A stretch of DNA of 19,606 bases from an uncultured Nitrosomonadales bacterium (GCA_946481065.1 CAMLMA010000016.1:1-19606), one strand, 5' to 3'; positions 8,183 to 14,660 are shown, counted from the stretch's first letter. Translations and numbers: made by a program. The notes: generated by a model not told the origin, from the sequence alone.

Positions 8183-9190
8183 ATGCGCGCAATCTTTCTG
8201 CTCGGGCTAGGGCTGCTGGCCACCCAGAACGTCCTGGCGGAGCCCAGTGTCGATACGGTCTATTACCTCAAGGGCTCGGTCGTCAAGGTCAATACCGTCA
8301 CCAACAAGGGGGGCCAGGGCGTCGGCTCGGGAGTCGTGGTCGCCGAGAACACGGTCGCCACCAATTGCCATGTGCTGGCCGATTCCAACGGCATCAACAT
8401 CACCGCTTCCGGCGAATTCTACCTGCCGACCGCCGTGCAGGAGGACTGGCGTCACGACGTCTGCATCCTGCGCTTCCAGTTCCTGCCCTTGAAGCCAGCC
8501 GTGCTCGGCGACAGCGATCAGCTGCAATACGAACAATCGGTGTTCTCGATCGGCTTTCCCGGCGGCCCGCCCAAGCCGTTGACCACCTACGGCCAGATCA
8601 AGGCGCTCTACCCGATGGACGGCAGCCATGTCATCCGCACCTCGGCCTCGTTCGTCATGGGCGCCAGCGGCAGCCCGATCTTCGACGACGAGGGTAAGCT
8701 GCTCGGCATGAATACGGTCAAGAGCCCGGGCCGCAACGCCTATTTCTACGGCGTGCCGGTCAACTGGATCAAGCAGGCCATGACGCTACCGCAGAACCCT
8801 CTCATCAGCCAGCCGGGCACGCCCTTCTGGGATGCGCCGGAAGACCAGCGCCCCTATTTCATGCGCGTAGTACTCCCCTTGCAGGAGGAAGCCTGGGGCG
8901 AGTTGCAACAGATCGCGCAAGCCTGGCTCAAGCAGGAGCCAGACAACCTCGAAGCCCGCTATTACGTTGCGCTGTCGTCTGAACATCTAGGCCATGCCGC
9001 CGAGGCCAGGGCCGGGTATGAGGCGATCCTCGCGCGCAATAGCCGGCATACGGCAAGCCTGGTCGGACTGGGACGACTGGCCGCGCAGGCAGGCGACCAG
9101 CCGGAGGTCGCGCGGCTCAGCCTGTTGCTTGGGGATCTCGATCAGGAAGCGCTGGAAACCTTGAAAACGCAAACCGGTAAGCAGCCCTGA
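8183..9190 (+). CDS. Exported trypsin-like (S1C/HtrA-type fold) serine protease with C-terminal TPR-like repeats
   Basis: 335 residues from ATG 8183, chosen over the longer open frame from 8060 because it has GAAGGG just upstream and opens with a signal peptide (MRAIFLLGLGLLATQNVLA). The catalytic triad is His63 in TNCHVL, Asp92 in WRHDVCIL and Ser162 in GASGSPIF. There is no PDZ domain, unlike DegP; instead residues about 260-330 form helical pairs typical of TPR repeats (LKQEPDNLEARYYVALSSEH, then LARNSRHTASLVGLGRLAAQ). Likely a periplasmic protease whose TPR tail binds a partner or substrate. Cysteines at 62 and 94 lie close to His63 and Asp92 and could pair. Only 40 bases separate its start from that of the divergent dipeptidase, so their promoters must overlap or lie in each other's coding ends. 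Confidence 0.9.
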   Translation: MRAIFLLGLGLLATQNVLAEPSVDTVYYLKGSVVKVNTVTNKGGQGVGSGVVVAENTVATNCHVLADSNGINITASGEFYLPTAVQEDWRHDVCILRFQFLPLKPAVLGDSDQLQYEQSVFSIGFPGGPPKPLTTYGQIKALYPMDGSHVIRTSASFVMGASGSPIFDDEGKLLGMNTVKSPGRNAYFYGVPVNWIKQAMTLPQNPLISQPGTPFWDAPEDQRPYFMRVVLPLQEEAWGELQQIAQAWLKQEPDNLEARYYVALSSEHLGHAAEARAGYEAILARNSRHTASLVGLGRLAAQAGDQPEVARLSLLLGDLDQEALETLKTQTGKQP

Positions 9191-9199
9191 GGCCAGCGC

Positions 9200-9739
9200 T
9201 CAGCCCGCAGGCAGCGCCACGCAAGTGACCGCGTCACCGACGCGGATCTCGCCGCGCTCGATGATGCGCGCGTTGAGTCCGCCGTGGCCGCGCATGACGT
9301 TGTAGCCGCCTGTCCCGAGCACCTCTTCCATGCGCGAACACGGCTCGCACGGTCCGGTGATCTCAAGCACGCAGGCACCGACCCGCAGTTGCAGCGGGCG
9401 ATCCTTGAACAGGCTGCGGGCGGCCAGCAGATTGAGGCCGGAAATGACGAGGTTTCGGCGCAACAGGGCGGGATCGATCGCGCTACGCTGCAGCAAGGCG
9501 GCGATCACCGGCAGGTGTTCGGCCTGTAACAGCGTCACCTGGCGCTTGCTGCCATGCGGCAGGCCGGAAACCGTGTGGGATTTGCGATCGCCGACCAGGC
9601 CGGCGCCGGCTTCGGCGAAAGTCTCTTGTGTGGCGACTGCCGGCACCCGACGTGCCGGCCGCAGATAGATGGCGTCGACCTTGCCGGCATAAGGGAACTG
9701 CAGGGTCAGGCGGCGCAGGTCGGCCGCGCTCGCATCCAC
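9200..9739 (-). CDS. MOSC domain-containing protein
   Basis: 179 residues of the MOSC (molybdenum cofactor sulfurase C-terminal) fold, whose members carry sulfur or bind Moco. Motifs visible: GLVGDR (48-52), KRQVTLLQ (65-72), RRNLVISGLNL (94-104), a CEPCSRME segment (Cys131, Cys134) and GHGGLNARI (151-159) followed by EIRVGD. The Cys of the CEPC segment is the conserved candidate for persulfide or metal chemistry. It begins at GTG 9739, one base after the stop of the MliC-like gene, so the two are co-transcribed and probably translationally coupled; the upstream AAGAAA is a weak ribosome binding site. Its stop lies 9 bases from the stop of the convergent protease gene. YiiM-like detoxification of N-hydroxylated bases is an alternative role; this protein is shorter and the assignment stays at domain level. 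Confidence 0.9.
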   Translation of the reverse strand: MDASAADLRRLTLQFPYAGKVDAIYLRPARRVPAVATQETFAEAGAGLVGDRKSHTVSGLPHGSKRQVTLLQAEHLPVIAALLQRSAIDPALLRRNLVISGLNLLAARSLFKDRPLQLRVGACVLEITGPCEPCSRMEEVLGTGGYNVMRGHGGLNARIIERGEIRVGDAVTCVALPAG

Positions 9740-9740
9740 G

Positions 9741-10112
9741 CTATTTCTTGGGGTTGGCGGCCTTGCAGGCCTTGTAATCGATCTGTGGGCCGTCGCTCAG
9801 GCTGCTCTGGTCCCCATTGATGTCCAGCACGGCCACACCGTTGGTATAGCGGTTGCCGCTACCACCCGCCTTTTCCAGGCGTACTTCCCGATCCGGGTAG
9901 ATGAGCCAGGCGTCGCTGCCCTTGTCCAGCATGCGCACATAGAACTTTTTCTCCCCTTCGCAGCGGTATTCGGTGGCGTCGGCCGGCGCGCGCGAGATCT
10001 CCTGATAGACAGGCGTATCGGTGAAGGGATTGTACTTGTCCATCGAGCTGCAGCCTGCGAGCAGGGCCGCCAAGGCCAGCGACAGGGTCAATGCTTGTAA
10101 ATGCTGGTTCAT
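9741..10112 (-). CDS. MliC-like lipoprotein (inhibitor of C-type lysozyme)
   Basis: 123 residues from ATG 10112, which has GGAA at a good distance; an ATG four codons upstream has no such site. The signal peptide ends in lipobox LAGC (Cys21), predicting an outer-membrane lipoprotein. The mature part matches the MliC/PliC eight-stranded barrel pattern: YRCEGEKKFYVR, a middle AWLIYPDREVRLEKAGG, the loop SGNRYTNG that in known MliC proteins enters the lysozyme active site (here Ser85), and a C-terminal Cys116 that can pair with Cys51. The typical MliC ending (GxEAxLxxxGxxxxxC) is diverged to SSLSDGPQIDYKAC. It would protect the wall from host or predator lysozyme. The partner gene in the same unit encodes a MOSC protein, an unusual pairing. 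Confidence 0.75.
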   Translation of the reverse strand: MNQHLQALTLSLALAALLAGCSSMDKYNPFTDTPVYQEISRAPADATEYRCEGEKKFYVRMLDKGSDAWLIYPDREVRLEKAGGSGNRYTNGVAVLDINGDQSSLSDGPQIDYKACKAANPKK

Positions 10113-10281
10113 GTACCGTTCCATTGTGCCAAAGACCCCTATCTTGCCAAACTAGTCCGTTCGGCTCAACCAACTTAGGAACTTTGCCGGCATGGTCGGC
10201 TTCGAATCGGTTCGGGGAAATGTTTTGCCATGTGTACTTTTGACCGTCTTCTGAGTGACGAGACGACCATGGGAGGTGTCC

Positions 10282-10422
10282 ATGCAAACCTATCCGACGA
10301 AAGTGTTCATCTGCCTCATGCTGTTCATCGCCGCGGTGACGTTCGATCTCGACGCCGCCAATGCTGCAGGACGAGGGGCGGGCGACACGACCCAGGCTGC
10401 ACAGCCGGCCACGGCGCGGTGA
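10282..10422 (+). CDS. Small signal-peptide-like protein, 46 residues, unknown
   Basis: Not recognised. The ATG at 10282 is preceded by GGGAGGTGTCC, one of the strongest ribosome binding sites in the window, which is the main reason for the call. The product opens MQTYPTKVFICLMLFIAAVT, a single hydrophobic helix after a lysine, continues FDLDAANAAG, where cleavage after ANA is plausible, and ends in an Ala/Thr/Gln-rich polar tail (GAGDTTQAAQPATAR). It could be a cleaved peptide of about 18 residues, or remain as a one-helix membrane protein. It diverges from the MliC-like gene and precedes the GIY-YIG gene by 77 bases on the same strand. Codon use (mostly G/C third positions) is like that of its neighbours. 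Confidence 0.55.
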   Translation: MQTYPTKVFICLMLFIAAVTFDLDAANAAGRGAGDTTQAAQPATAR

Positions 10423-10499
10423 TCGGGTTGGCATGTTCGGCTTGGCTCAAGGCCGGCGGCCGGGCTGGCATCTCGCCGGCAATTGCGCAAAAATAGCGT

Positions 10500-10742
10500 A
10501 TGAGCTGGGTTCTTTATCTGCTGGAATGCAAGAGCGGCGCGTATTACGCCGGCATCACCAATGACCTGCCAGCGCGATTCTCGGCGCACCAGCAGGGCAC
10601 AGGCGCGAAGTATACGCGCGCCAATCCGCCGCTACGGATCCTGGCGAGCAAGCCTTACCCCGATCGGGCGACTGCCAGTAGCGCCGAAGCCTCGCTCAAA
10701 CGTCTGCCAAGGAGCCAAAAACTTGCCTTCTTCCAGCAATAA
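10500..10742 (+). CDS. GIY-YIG domain protein (UPF0213/YhbQ type)
   Basis: 80 residues forming just a minimal GIY-YIG nuclease domain: the first strand VLYLLEC in place of [11 protein letters not shown] in place of YIG, the helix [16 protein letters not shown] with catalytic-type Arg26 and the basic KYT-R segment, and Glu64 in AEASLKRLP as the metal-ligand candidate. Such short stand-alone proteins are widespread; YhbQ is reported to have nuclease activity, but the cellular role is unclear. There is no Shine-Dalgarno before ATG 10500 (sequence CAAAAATAGCGT), suggesting weak or leaderless translation. Its last 20 bases overlap the next gene, and the ribosome binding site of that gene lies inside its coding sequence. 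Confidence 0.9.
   Translation: MSWVLYLLECKSGAYYAGITNDLPARFSAHQQGTGAKYTRANPPLRILASKPYPDRATASSAEASLKRLPRSQKLAFFQQ
10709..10714 (+). promoter_or_regulatory. Shine-Dalgarno that decides a TTG start
   Basis: AAGGAG, a full-strength match, lies inside the end of the GIY-YIG gene and 8 bases before TTG 10723. No ATG or GTG is available in that frame at a suitable distance, so it fixes the start of the following 86-residue gene and points to translational coupling. Confidence 0.75.
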
Positions 10743-10983
10743 GGCGCATCTGCGCGCCGCCGTCGAGGCCGCGCTCGCCGACGACTGGGATACCGCTCAC
10801 AAGATCGCCCAGGACTATGGCGACCCCGATGCCAACTGGATCCATGCGGTGCTCCACAAGATCGAAGGTGACGCCTGGAACAGCCGCTACTGGTACGCTC
10901 GCGCAGGCGACCATCGGTTCGAGGACTACAGTGACCCGAAGGCCGAGTTGCGGGCGATCGCAGATGCGCTCGGCCCTGCCTGA
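10723..10983 (+). CDS. Conserved small protein of unknown function (86 aa, TTG start)
   Basis: The start is TTG 10723, set by the AAGGAG 8 bases upstream; the open frame continues upstream through the GIY-YIG gene but only as its shadow. The product is a soluble helical protein: an amphipathic N-terminal helix ([20 protein letters not shown]), then [20 protein letters not shown] and WYARAG, ending in a [10 protein letters not shown] helix. From memory this Trp-rich core is shared by small hypothetical proteins in several beta- and gammaproteobacteria. The DWDTAHKI...[10 protein letters not shown] layout resembles a compact TPR-like hairpin. It overlaps the GIY-YIG gene by 20 bases and is followed by a terminator, so the two form one unit. 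Function unknown. Confidence 0.82.
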   Translation: MPSSSNKAHLRAAVEAALADDWDTAHKIAQDYGDPDANWIHAVLHKIEGDAWNSRYWYARAGDHRFEDYSDPKAELRAIADALGPA

Positions 10984-11008
10984 CCACGACGCGACCAGCG
11001 AGCGTTCG

Positions 11009-11043
11009 AAAAACCTGCGACACCGCCATCTCGCAGGTTTTTT
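11009..11043 (+). terminator. Rho-independent terminator of the GIY-YIG/86-aa unit
   Basis: AAAAACCTGCGA, loop CACCGCCATC, TCGCAGGTTTTT: a 12-bp stem whose 3' arm runs into a T tract, 25 bases after the stop at 10983. The A tract on the other side allows some activity on the minus strand too. Confidence 0.88.
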
Positions 11044-11108
11044 CCATCCTGTCATGGGTGATGGCCCATAAGTCTTATAAAATGCCGGCTTTACCCGCAA
11101 AGGCCATC

Positions 11109-11435
11109 ATGCAAAAGATCATCGTCGAACATCAGCCAGATCCCGCCCGCCTCGAAACCCTGGGTGTCAGCCAATGGGCGACCTGGTCCAAGGAGGTCTC
11201 GGTCTTCCCCTGGGTATTCCCGGAACAAGAGATCGCCTACATCATCGAAGGCGAGTGCGTCATCACTCCGGAAGGCGGCCAGCCCGTGACCTTCGGCAAG
11301 GGCGACCTGGTCACGTTCCCCGCCGGCCTGAAAGCCAGCTGGGAGGTGAAACAGCCCCTGCATAAGCACTACAAGCTCGACGGCAGCGTACTGTGCCAGA
11401 TCTTTCGTCGCATCAAGCTCAAGCTGGGCTTTTGA
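11109..11435 (+). CDS. Cupin-domain protein (Cupin_3/DUF861, EutQ-like)
   Basis: 108 residues from ATG 11109, with AAAGG just upstream; an open extension to 11058 is rejected because that part overlaps the region just after the terminator and is not cupin-like. The single cupin barrel shows FPEQEIAYIIEGECVITPEGG (first cupin box with the conserved Glu) and FGKGDLVTFPAGLKASWEV (second box), with WATWSKEVSVFPWVF as the conserved lead-in. These small DUF861 proteins are relatives of ureidoglycolate lyase-like and EutQ cupins but usually have no assigned substrate. It sits alone between a terminator and the pqqA leader; I see no sign that it is part of PQQ synthesis. Confidence 0.88.
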   Translation: MQKIIVEHQPDPARLETLGVSQWATWSKEVSVFPWVFPEQEIAYIIEGECVITPEGGQPVTFGKGDLVTFPAGLKASWEVKQPLHKHYKLDGSVLCQIFRRIKLKLGF

Positions 11436-11464
11436 TCCTGCCTGACCCTAAGGTTTAGATGCAG

Positions 11465-11484
11465 GTGTCATTCATGATTATCAC
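11465..11484. promoter_or_regulatory. Imperfect palindrome in the pqqA upstream region (operator candidate)
   Basis: An interrupted dyad GTG-N2-A-N-TCATGA-N-T-N2-CAC is centred on the palindrome TCATGA at 11472-11477. A second TCATGA lies at 11495-11500, 23 bases further, about two helical turns. TGTCA at 11466-11470 and TGACA at 11504-11508 form another inverted pair flanking both. The spacing suits a dimeric regulator, but no known binding site is recognised and chance is possible. Confidence 0.28.
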
Positions 11485-11531
11485 GACGCCCGACTCATGA
11501 CCCTGACATAGGGAAACACCCAAGGGCTGGG

Positions 11532-11537
11532 TATAGT
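11532..11537 (+). promoter_or_regulatory. Candidate -10 hexamer of pqqA
   Basis: TATAGT is one mismatch from TATAAT and would start transcription near 11544, giving a leader of about 55 bases. A proper -35 is missing at 16-18 bases; CTGACA at 11503-11508 is 23 bases away, too far for sigma-70, so an activator or another sigma factor would be needed. A short hairpin ACCCA-AGGGC-TGGGT (11518-11532) overlaps the hexamer. Confidence 0.35.
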
Positions 11538-11598
11538 GGACCCATACGAACAAGCGACACGGTTCGTAGTAGAAAACCAACCAACTAGGAGAACGATC

Positions 11599-11670
11599 AT
11601 GTGGACCAAGCCAGCTGCTACTGAAATGCGTTTCGGTTTTGAAGTCACGATGTACGTCTGCAACCGCTAA
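11599..11670 (+). CDS. pqqA: PqqA, precursor peptide of coenzyme PQQ (orphan copy)
   Basis: 23-residue peptide starting [11 protein letters not shown] and containing the invariant core FGFEVTMY. Glu15 and Tyr19 (E-x3-Y) are the residues that PqqE, with the chaperone PqqD, joins by a carbon-carbon bond to become the PQQ skeleton; both are present, so the copy looks functional. The ATG is preceded by AGGAG with 7 bases spacing, a near-ideal ribosome binding site expected for a peptide needed in quantity. It normally heads pqqABCDE, but here the next gene is an SUV3-like helicase on the other strand and none of pqqB-F is in the 19.6 kb window. It is monocistronic, with its own upstream region of about 160 bases and a stem-loop after it. 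Either the other genes lie elsewhere, as in several methylotrophs and pseudomonads with extra pqqA copies, or this is a relic; intact residues favour the former. Confidence 0.95.
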   Translation: MWTKPAATEMRFGFEVTMYVCNR

Positions 11671-11721
11671 GGTTGCATGACCCGGCGGCGCAACCGCTCG
11701 TCAGGTCAAAGCTACGTCAAT

Positions 11722-11745
11722 CAACGGCACCTGTGGGTGCCGTTG
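11722..11745. terminator. Stem-loop between pqqA and the helicase gene
   Basis: Perfect 10-bp inverted repeat CAACGGCACC, loop TGTG, GGTGCCGTTG, starting 51 bases after the pqqA stop and ending against the helicase stop codon (11746). After it on the plus strand comes TCATTTGTAG, only weakly T-rich, so it may end pqqA mRNA inefficiently or protect its 3' end. It serves both convergent genes. Confidence 0.65.
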
Positions 11746-13287
11746 TCATTTGTAGGCATACAGCAGTTCCCTGGAGGTATCGCCGAACCCGGCCTGGGTC
11801 AGCAAGGCGGCTTCGATATATCGACTGATACGACTGCGCAGGGCGGGTATCTCCGCCCCCTGATAGAAGATCCGCGGATACTTGAACGAGAGCCAGGCAT
11901 AGAGGCTCAAGTCCTTGCCCAGGTTTTCTGCCGCTTCCAGATGCCGTGGGCTGGTGGATGACAGCCATTCCGGCGCCGCAGGCAGGGCCGTCGCCTGTCC
12001 CGCAGCGTAGCGCTTGAGGCAGATGAGGAAATAATCGCGTTCGTGGGACTTGTCGAGCGACACCGGCGCGCAGGAGAACGTGAACTTGTCGCGTAACGAG
12101 AGTGCGGGCGCATGCGTGTCGATCAGGTGACCTTGCGCAACATGCACATTCAGCGTCGACGTCTCGAAGATCGGGCTGTCGATGCCCACACGTTCTGAAA
12201 AATAGGCCAGCAACTCACCCAGGCGTCCATTGTGCTGCAGTTCGGAAAGCACCTGCATGTGCATGAGATTGGGCGTGATCGGCAGTTTGCGCATGGTGGA
12301 GAGATCGGACGTACTCAACATATGGGCGATATGCAGCAGCTCCTCGTCCTCGAAGGCGCTGACATAGCCCGTCGGGTAGATACCGTAGCGACCGGCACGG
12401 CCGGCGATCTGCCGCACTTCGGTCGCGTCGAGGTTGCGCGGCGCGACGCCGTCGAACTTATGGGTGGCAGAGAACACCACGCGACGGATCGGCAGGTTGA
12501 GTCCCATGCCGATGGCGTCGGTGGCCACCAGGATATCCGCCTCGCCGCCACTGAAACGTCGCGCTTCGGTACGGCGCACTTCGGGCGACAGCGCCCCGTA
12601 GATACTGGCGACGCCGAACCCCCATTGCCTGAAACGCGCGCTCAGTGTCAGCACGTCCTTGCGACTGAAAGCGATGACGGCATCGCCCTTCTGCAAATGC
12701 CCCTTCACGCGCCAGCGGTTATAACGGGCGCCGCTCAGCGACGTGGTCTCAAGCACCAGCGGCGTCTTGCGCTCGAGCCGATGGATCTCGTATGCCTCAC
12801 CCATGGCTTCGATCGCCCTGATGCAGGGTGCGGTCACCGCTTCGGAACCGCAGACGAACACGTCTTTGGCTGGCGCGCCGATCAAGGCAGCAGTCCAGGC
12901 ATAGCCGCGCGATTCGTCCTGCAGCATCTGGATCTCGTCGATGACAGCCACCGCGACTTGCCTGGCCGGGTTCATCATCTCCACCGTGCTCGCCGTGTGC
13001 CGCGCACCCGGCACCAGCACACGTTCCTCGCCCGTCACCAGATTGCAGGGCACTCCGGCTTCCATCAGGCGATCGCGGACTTCCATGGCCAGCAGCCGTA
13101 GCGGCGCCAGGTAGACCCCGGATTCCGCGCGCTGCAGCACCTGCAAGGCCTCATAGGTCTTGCCGGAATTGGTCGGCCCCAGATGGAAATGGATCCGCCG
13201 CGCGAGCGAACGTGCAAGCGGAAAGGTCGCGGGATAATCGTGCAGGTCGAGTCGGGTCGCCAGCGCATGCGGGGGAACGGCAGCCAT
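11746..13287 (-). CDS. SUV3-like DExH-box RNA helicase
   Basis: ATP-dependent helicase of superfamily 2 most like mitochondrial SUV3, which unwinds RNA for the degradosome; bacterial versions are of unclear role. 513 residues from ATG 13287; the open frame runs on to 13794 but only as antisense of cfa. Motifs in order: Walker A GPTNSGKT (37-44), the typical VYLAPLRLLAMEVRDRL, GEER and STVEMM, motif II as DEIQ (117-120) instead of DEAD, followed by MLQDESRGYAWTAALIGA, FSRKDV, IYGALSPEVRR, ILVATDAIGMGLNLP (motif V) and QIAGRAGR (motif VI, 293-300). Residues 303-513 are a helical C-terminal region as in SUV3. It diverges from cfa over a 150-base spacer and converges on pqqA. No Shine-Dalgarno is visible. 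RNA as substrate is inferred from the family. Confidence 0.92.
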   Translation of the reverse strand: MAAVPPHALATRLDLHDYPATFPLARSLARRIHFHLGPTNSGKTYEALQVLQRAESGVYLAPLRLLAMEVRDRLMEAGVPCNLVTGEERVLVPGARHTASTVEMMNPARQVAVAVIDEIQMLQDESRGYAWTAALIGAPAKDVFVCGSEAVTAPCIRAIEAMGEAYEIHRLERKTPLVLETTSLSGARYNRWRVKGHLQKGDAVIAFSRKDVLTLSARFRQWGFGVASIYGALSPEVRRTEARRFSGGEADILVATDAIGMGLNLPIRRVVFSATHKFDGVAPRNLDATEVRQIAGRAGRYGIYPTGYVSAFEDEELLHIAHMLSTSDLSTMRKLPITPNLMHMQVLSELQHNGRLGELLAYFSERVGIDSPIFETSTLNVHVAQGHLIDTHAPALSLRDKFTFSCAPVSLDKSHERDYFLICLKRYAAGQATALPAAPEWLSSTSPRHLEAAENLGKDLSLYAWLSFKYPRIFYQGAEIPALRSRISRYIEAALLTQAGFGDTSRELLYAYK

Positions 13288-13437
13288 GGCGCAGCGTAGC
13301 AAAATTTCATCCGGGCGTGCAGCGGATACGCTGCTTGCGCCAGGGGAACTTTTGCAAGACCATGATTTCCATATTATTTTCTGGCATGATGATTCCCCCG
13401 GCGTGACCTTGCCTCCAACCGATAAGGAGTGGCATTC

Positions 13438-14649
13438 ATGTTGAAGAAGAGACTCTTGCAGTGGGCTTCCGAGATCCGGCAGCGCACCGACCTGCACGCG
13501 CGACTGGTGCTCTGGGACGGCCAGCATTTCGACCTTGGCCGATTCAACGTGCCAGAGGTCGTCATCCACATCAAGGAGATGGCCGCCATCCCCTACCTGC
13601 TCGGCGCCAGCATGAGCAAACTCGGCGAGGCCTACGTCAAGGGCAAGATCGACGTCGAAGGCAAGCTCAGTGACATCATCCAGCTCGGTTTCAACCTGGT
13701 ACGACATACGCCGTCGGATTCGCGCAAACTGCAACGCCTTGCCGGCTATTTCACGCATACGCGGCGCTCCGACATGCAGGCGATCCAGTTCCACTACGAT
13801 CTATCCAACGACTTCTACCAGCTCTGGCTCGACCCCAACATGGTCTATTCCTGCGCCTATTTCGAGCACGGTGACGAGGATCTGGCGACCGCACAGCTGA
13901 AAAAGATCGACCACATCCTGACCAAGCTGCAGCTGCGACCGGGCGAGACCCTGCTCGATATCGGCTGCGGCTGGGGGGCGCTGGTGATTCGCGCTGCACA
14001 ACAGTTCGGCGCGCGCTGCGTCGGTATCACGCTGTCGCAGAACCAGTTCGACCTCGCCACCGAACGGGTGCGGGCTGCCGGCCTCGAGGACCGGGTGGAG
14101 ATCCGCTTGCAGGATTATCGTGACGTGGAGGGGACCTTCGACAAGATCAGTAGCGTCGGCATGTTCGAGCATGTTGGCCGCAAGCAGCTGATCCCGTATT
14201 TCCGGCGCGTCCACGATCTGCTCAACGAAGGCGGGCTGGCGATGAACCACGGCATCACGGCTACTCGCGTCGACGAAGCCGACGCCAATTTCGGCGCCAG
14301 CGAGTTCATCGACAAGTACGTCTTTCCGAACGGCGAGTTGCCGCACGTGAGCAACGCGATCGCCGCCATGCAGGAAGGCGGGCTGGAAGTGTTCGACGTC
14401 GAGAACCTGCGCCGGCATTACGCGCGCACACTATCGATCTGGGCGGAGAATTTCGAACAGCAGGCGACCGCGATCCGCCGCACCATCGACGACGAGCGTT
14501 ACCGGGTGTGGCGCTTGTACCTGGCCGGCTGCGCCTACTCGTTCCAGCACGATCAGCTATGCATCTATCAGGTCTTGTGCCAGAAGGCGGGGCAGCGGGC
14601 CGAGCAGCTGCCGTGGTCGCGCCGCTATATCTACGCCGCAGCAGGCTAA
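13438..14649 (+). CDS. cfa: Cyclopropane-fatty-acyl-phospholipid synthase
   Basis: Transfers a methylene group from S-adenosylmethionine to the double bond of unsaturated acyl chains in membrane phospholipids, typically in stationary phase or acid stress. 403 residues from ATG 13438, which has AAGGAG with 8 bases spacing; a GTG three codons upstream overlaps that site. The CFA signature FHYDLSNDFYQLWLDPNMVYSCAYF is near residues 118-142, the SAM-binding motif LLDIGCGWGAL at 172-182, then SSVGMFEHVG and MNHGIT. Cys365 in YLAGCAYSF corresponds to the active-site cysteine of the E. coli enzyme (Cys354). About 20 residues longer than E. coli Cfa. It stands alone, diverging from the helicase. The spacer has the AT-rich patch CCATATTATTTTCTGGCATGAT, a possible promoter area, without a clear consensus. 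Confidence 0.94.
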   Translation: MLKKRLLQWASEIRQRTDLHARLVLWDGQHFDLGRFNVPEVVIHIKEMAAIPYLLGASMSKLGEAYVKGKIDVEGKLSDIIQLGFNLVRHTPSDSRKLQRLAGYFTHTRRSDMQAIQFHYDLSNDFYQLWLDPNMVYSCAYFEHGDEDLATAQLKKIDHILTKLQLRPGETLLDIGCGWGALVIRAAQQFGARCVGITLSQNQFDLATERVRAAGLEDRVEIRLQDYRDVEGTFDKISSVGMFEHVGRKQLIPYFRRVHDLLNEGGLAMNHGITATRVDEADANFGASEFIDKYVFPNGELPHVSNAIAAMQEGGLEVFDVENLRRHYARTLSIWAENFEQQATAIRRTIDDERYRVWRLYLAGCAYSFQHDQLCIYQVLCQKAGQRAEQLPWSRRYIYAAAG

Positions 14650-14660
14650 AGCAGGTTGCG

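Noticed and set aside
11503..11537. Sigma-70 promoter CTGACA ... TATAGT for pqqA
   Set aside because: The spacer is 23 bases, too long for a standard promoter; only the -10 candidate is kept at low confidence.
11109..11670. Cupin gene plus pqqA as a PQQ operon
   Set aside because: They are separated by 163 bases with their own leader features, and cupin DUF861 proteins are not part of known PQQ synthesis.
12232..13101. 289-codon plus-strand open frame inside the helicase
   Set aside because: Antisense of a helicase with all SF2 motifs in place.
13288..13794. N-terminal extension of the helicase by 169 residues
   Set aside because: This part is antisense of cfa, would cross the divergent spacer and has no helicase-like sequence; ATG 13287 starts just before the core.
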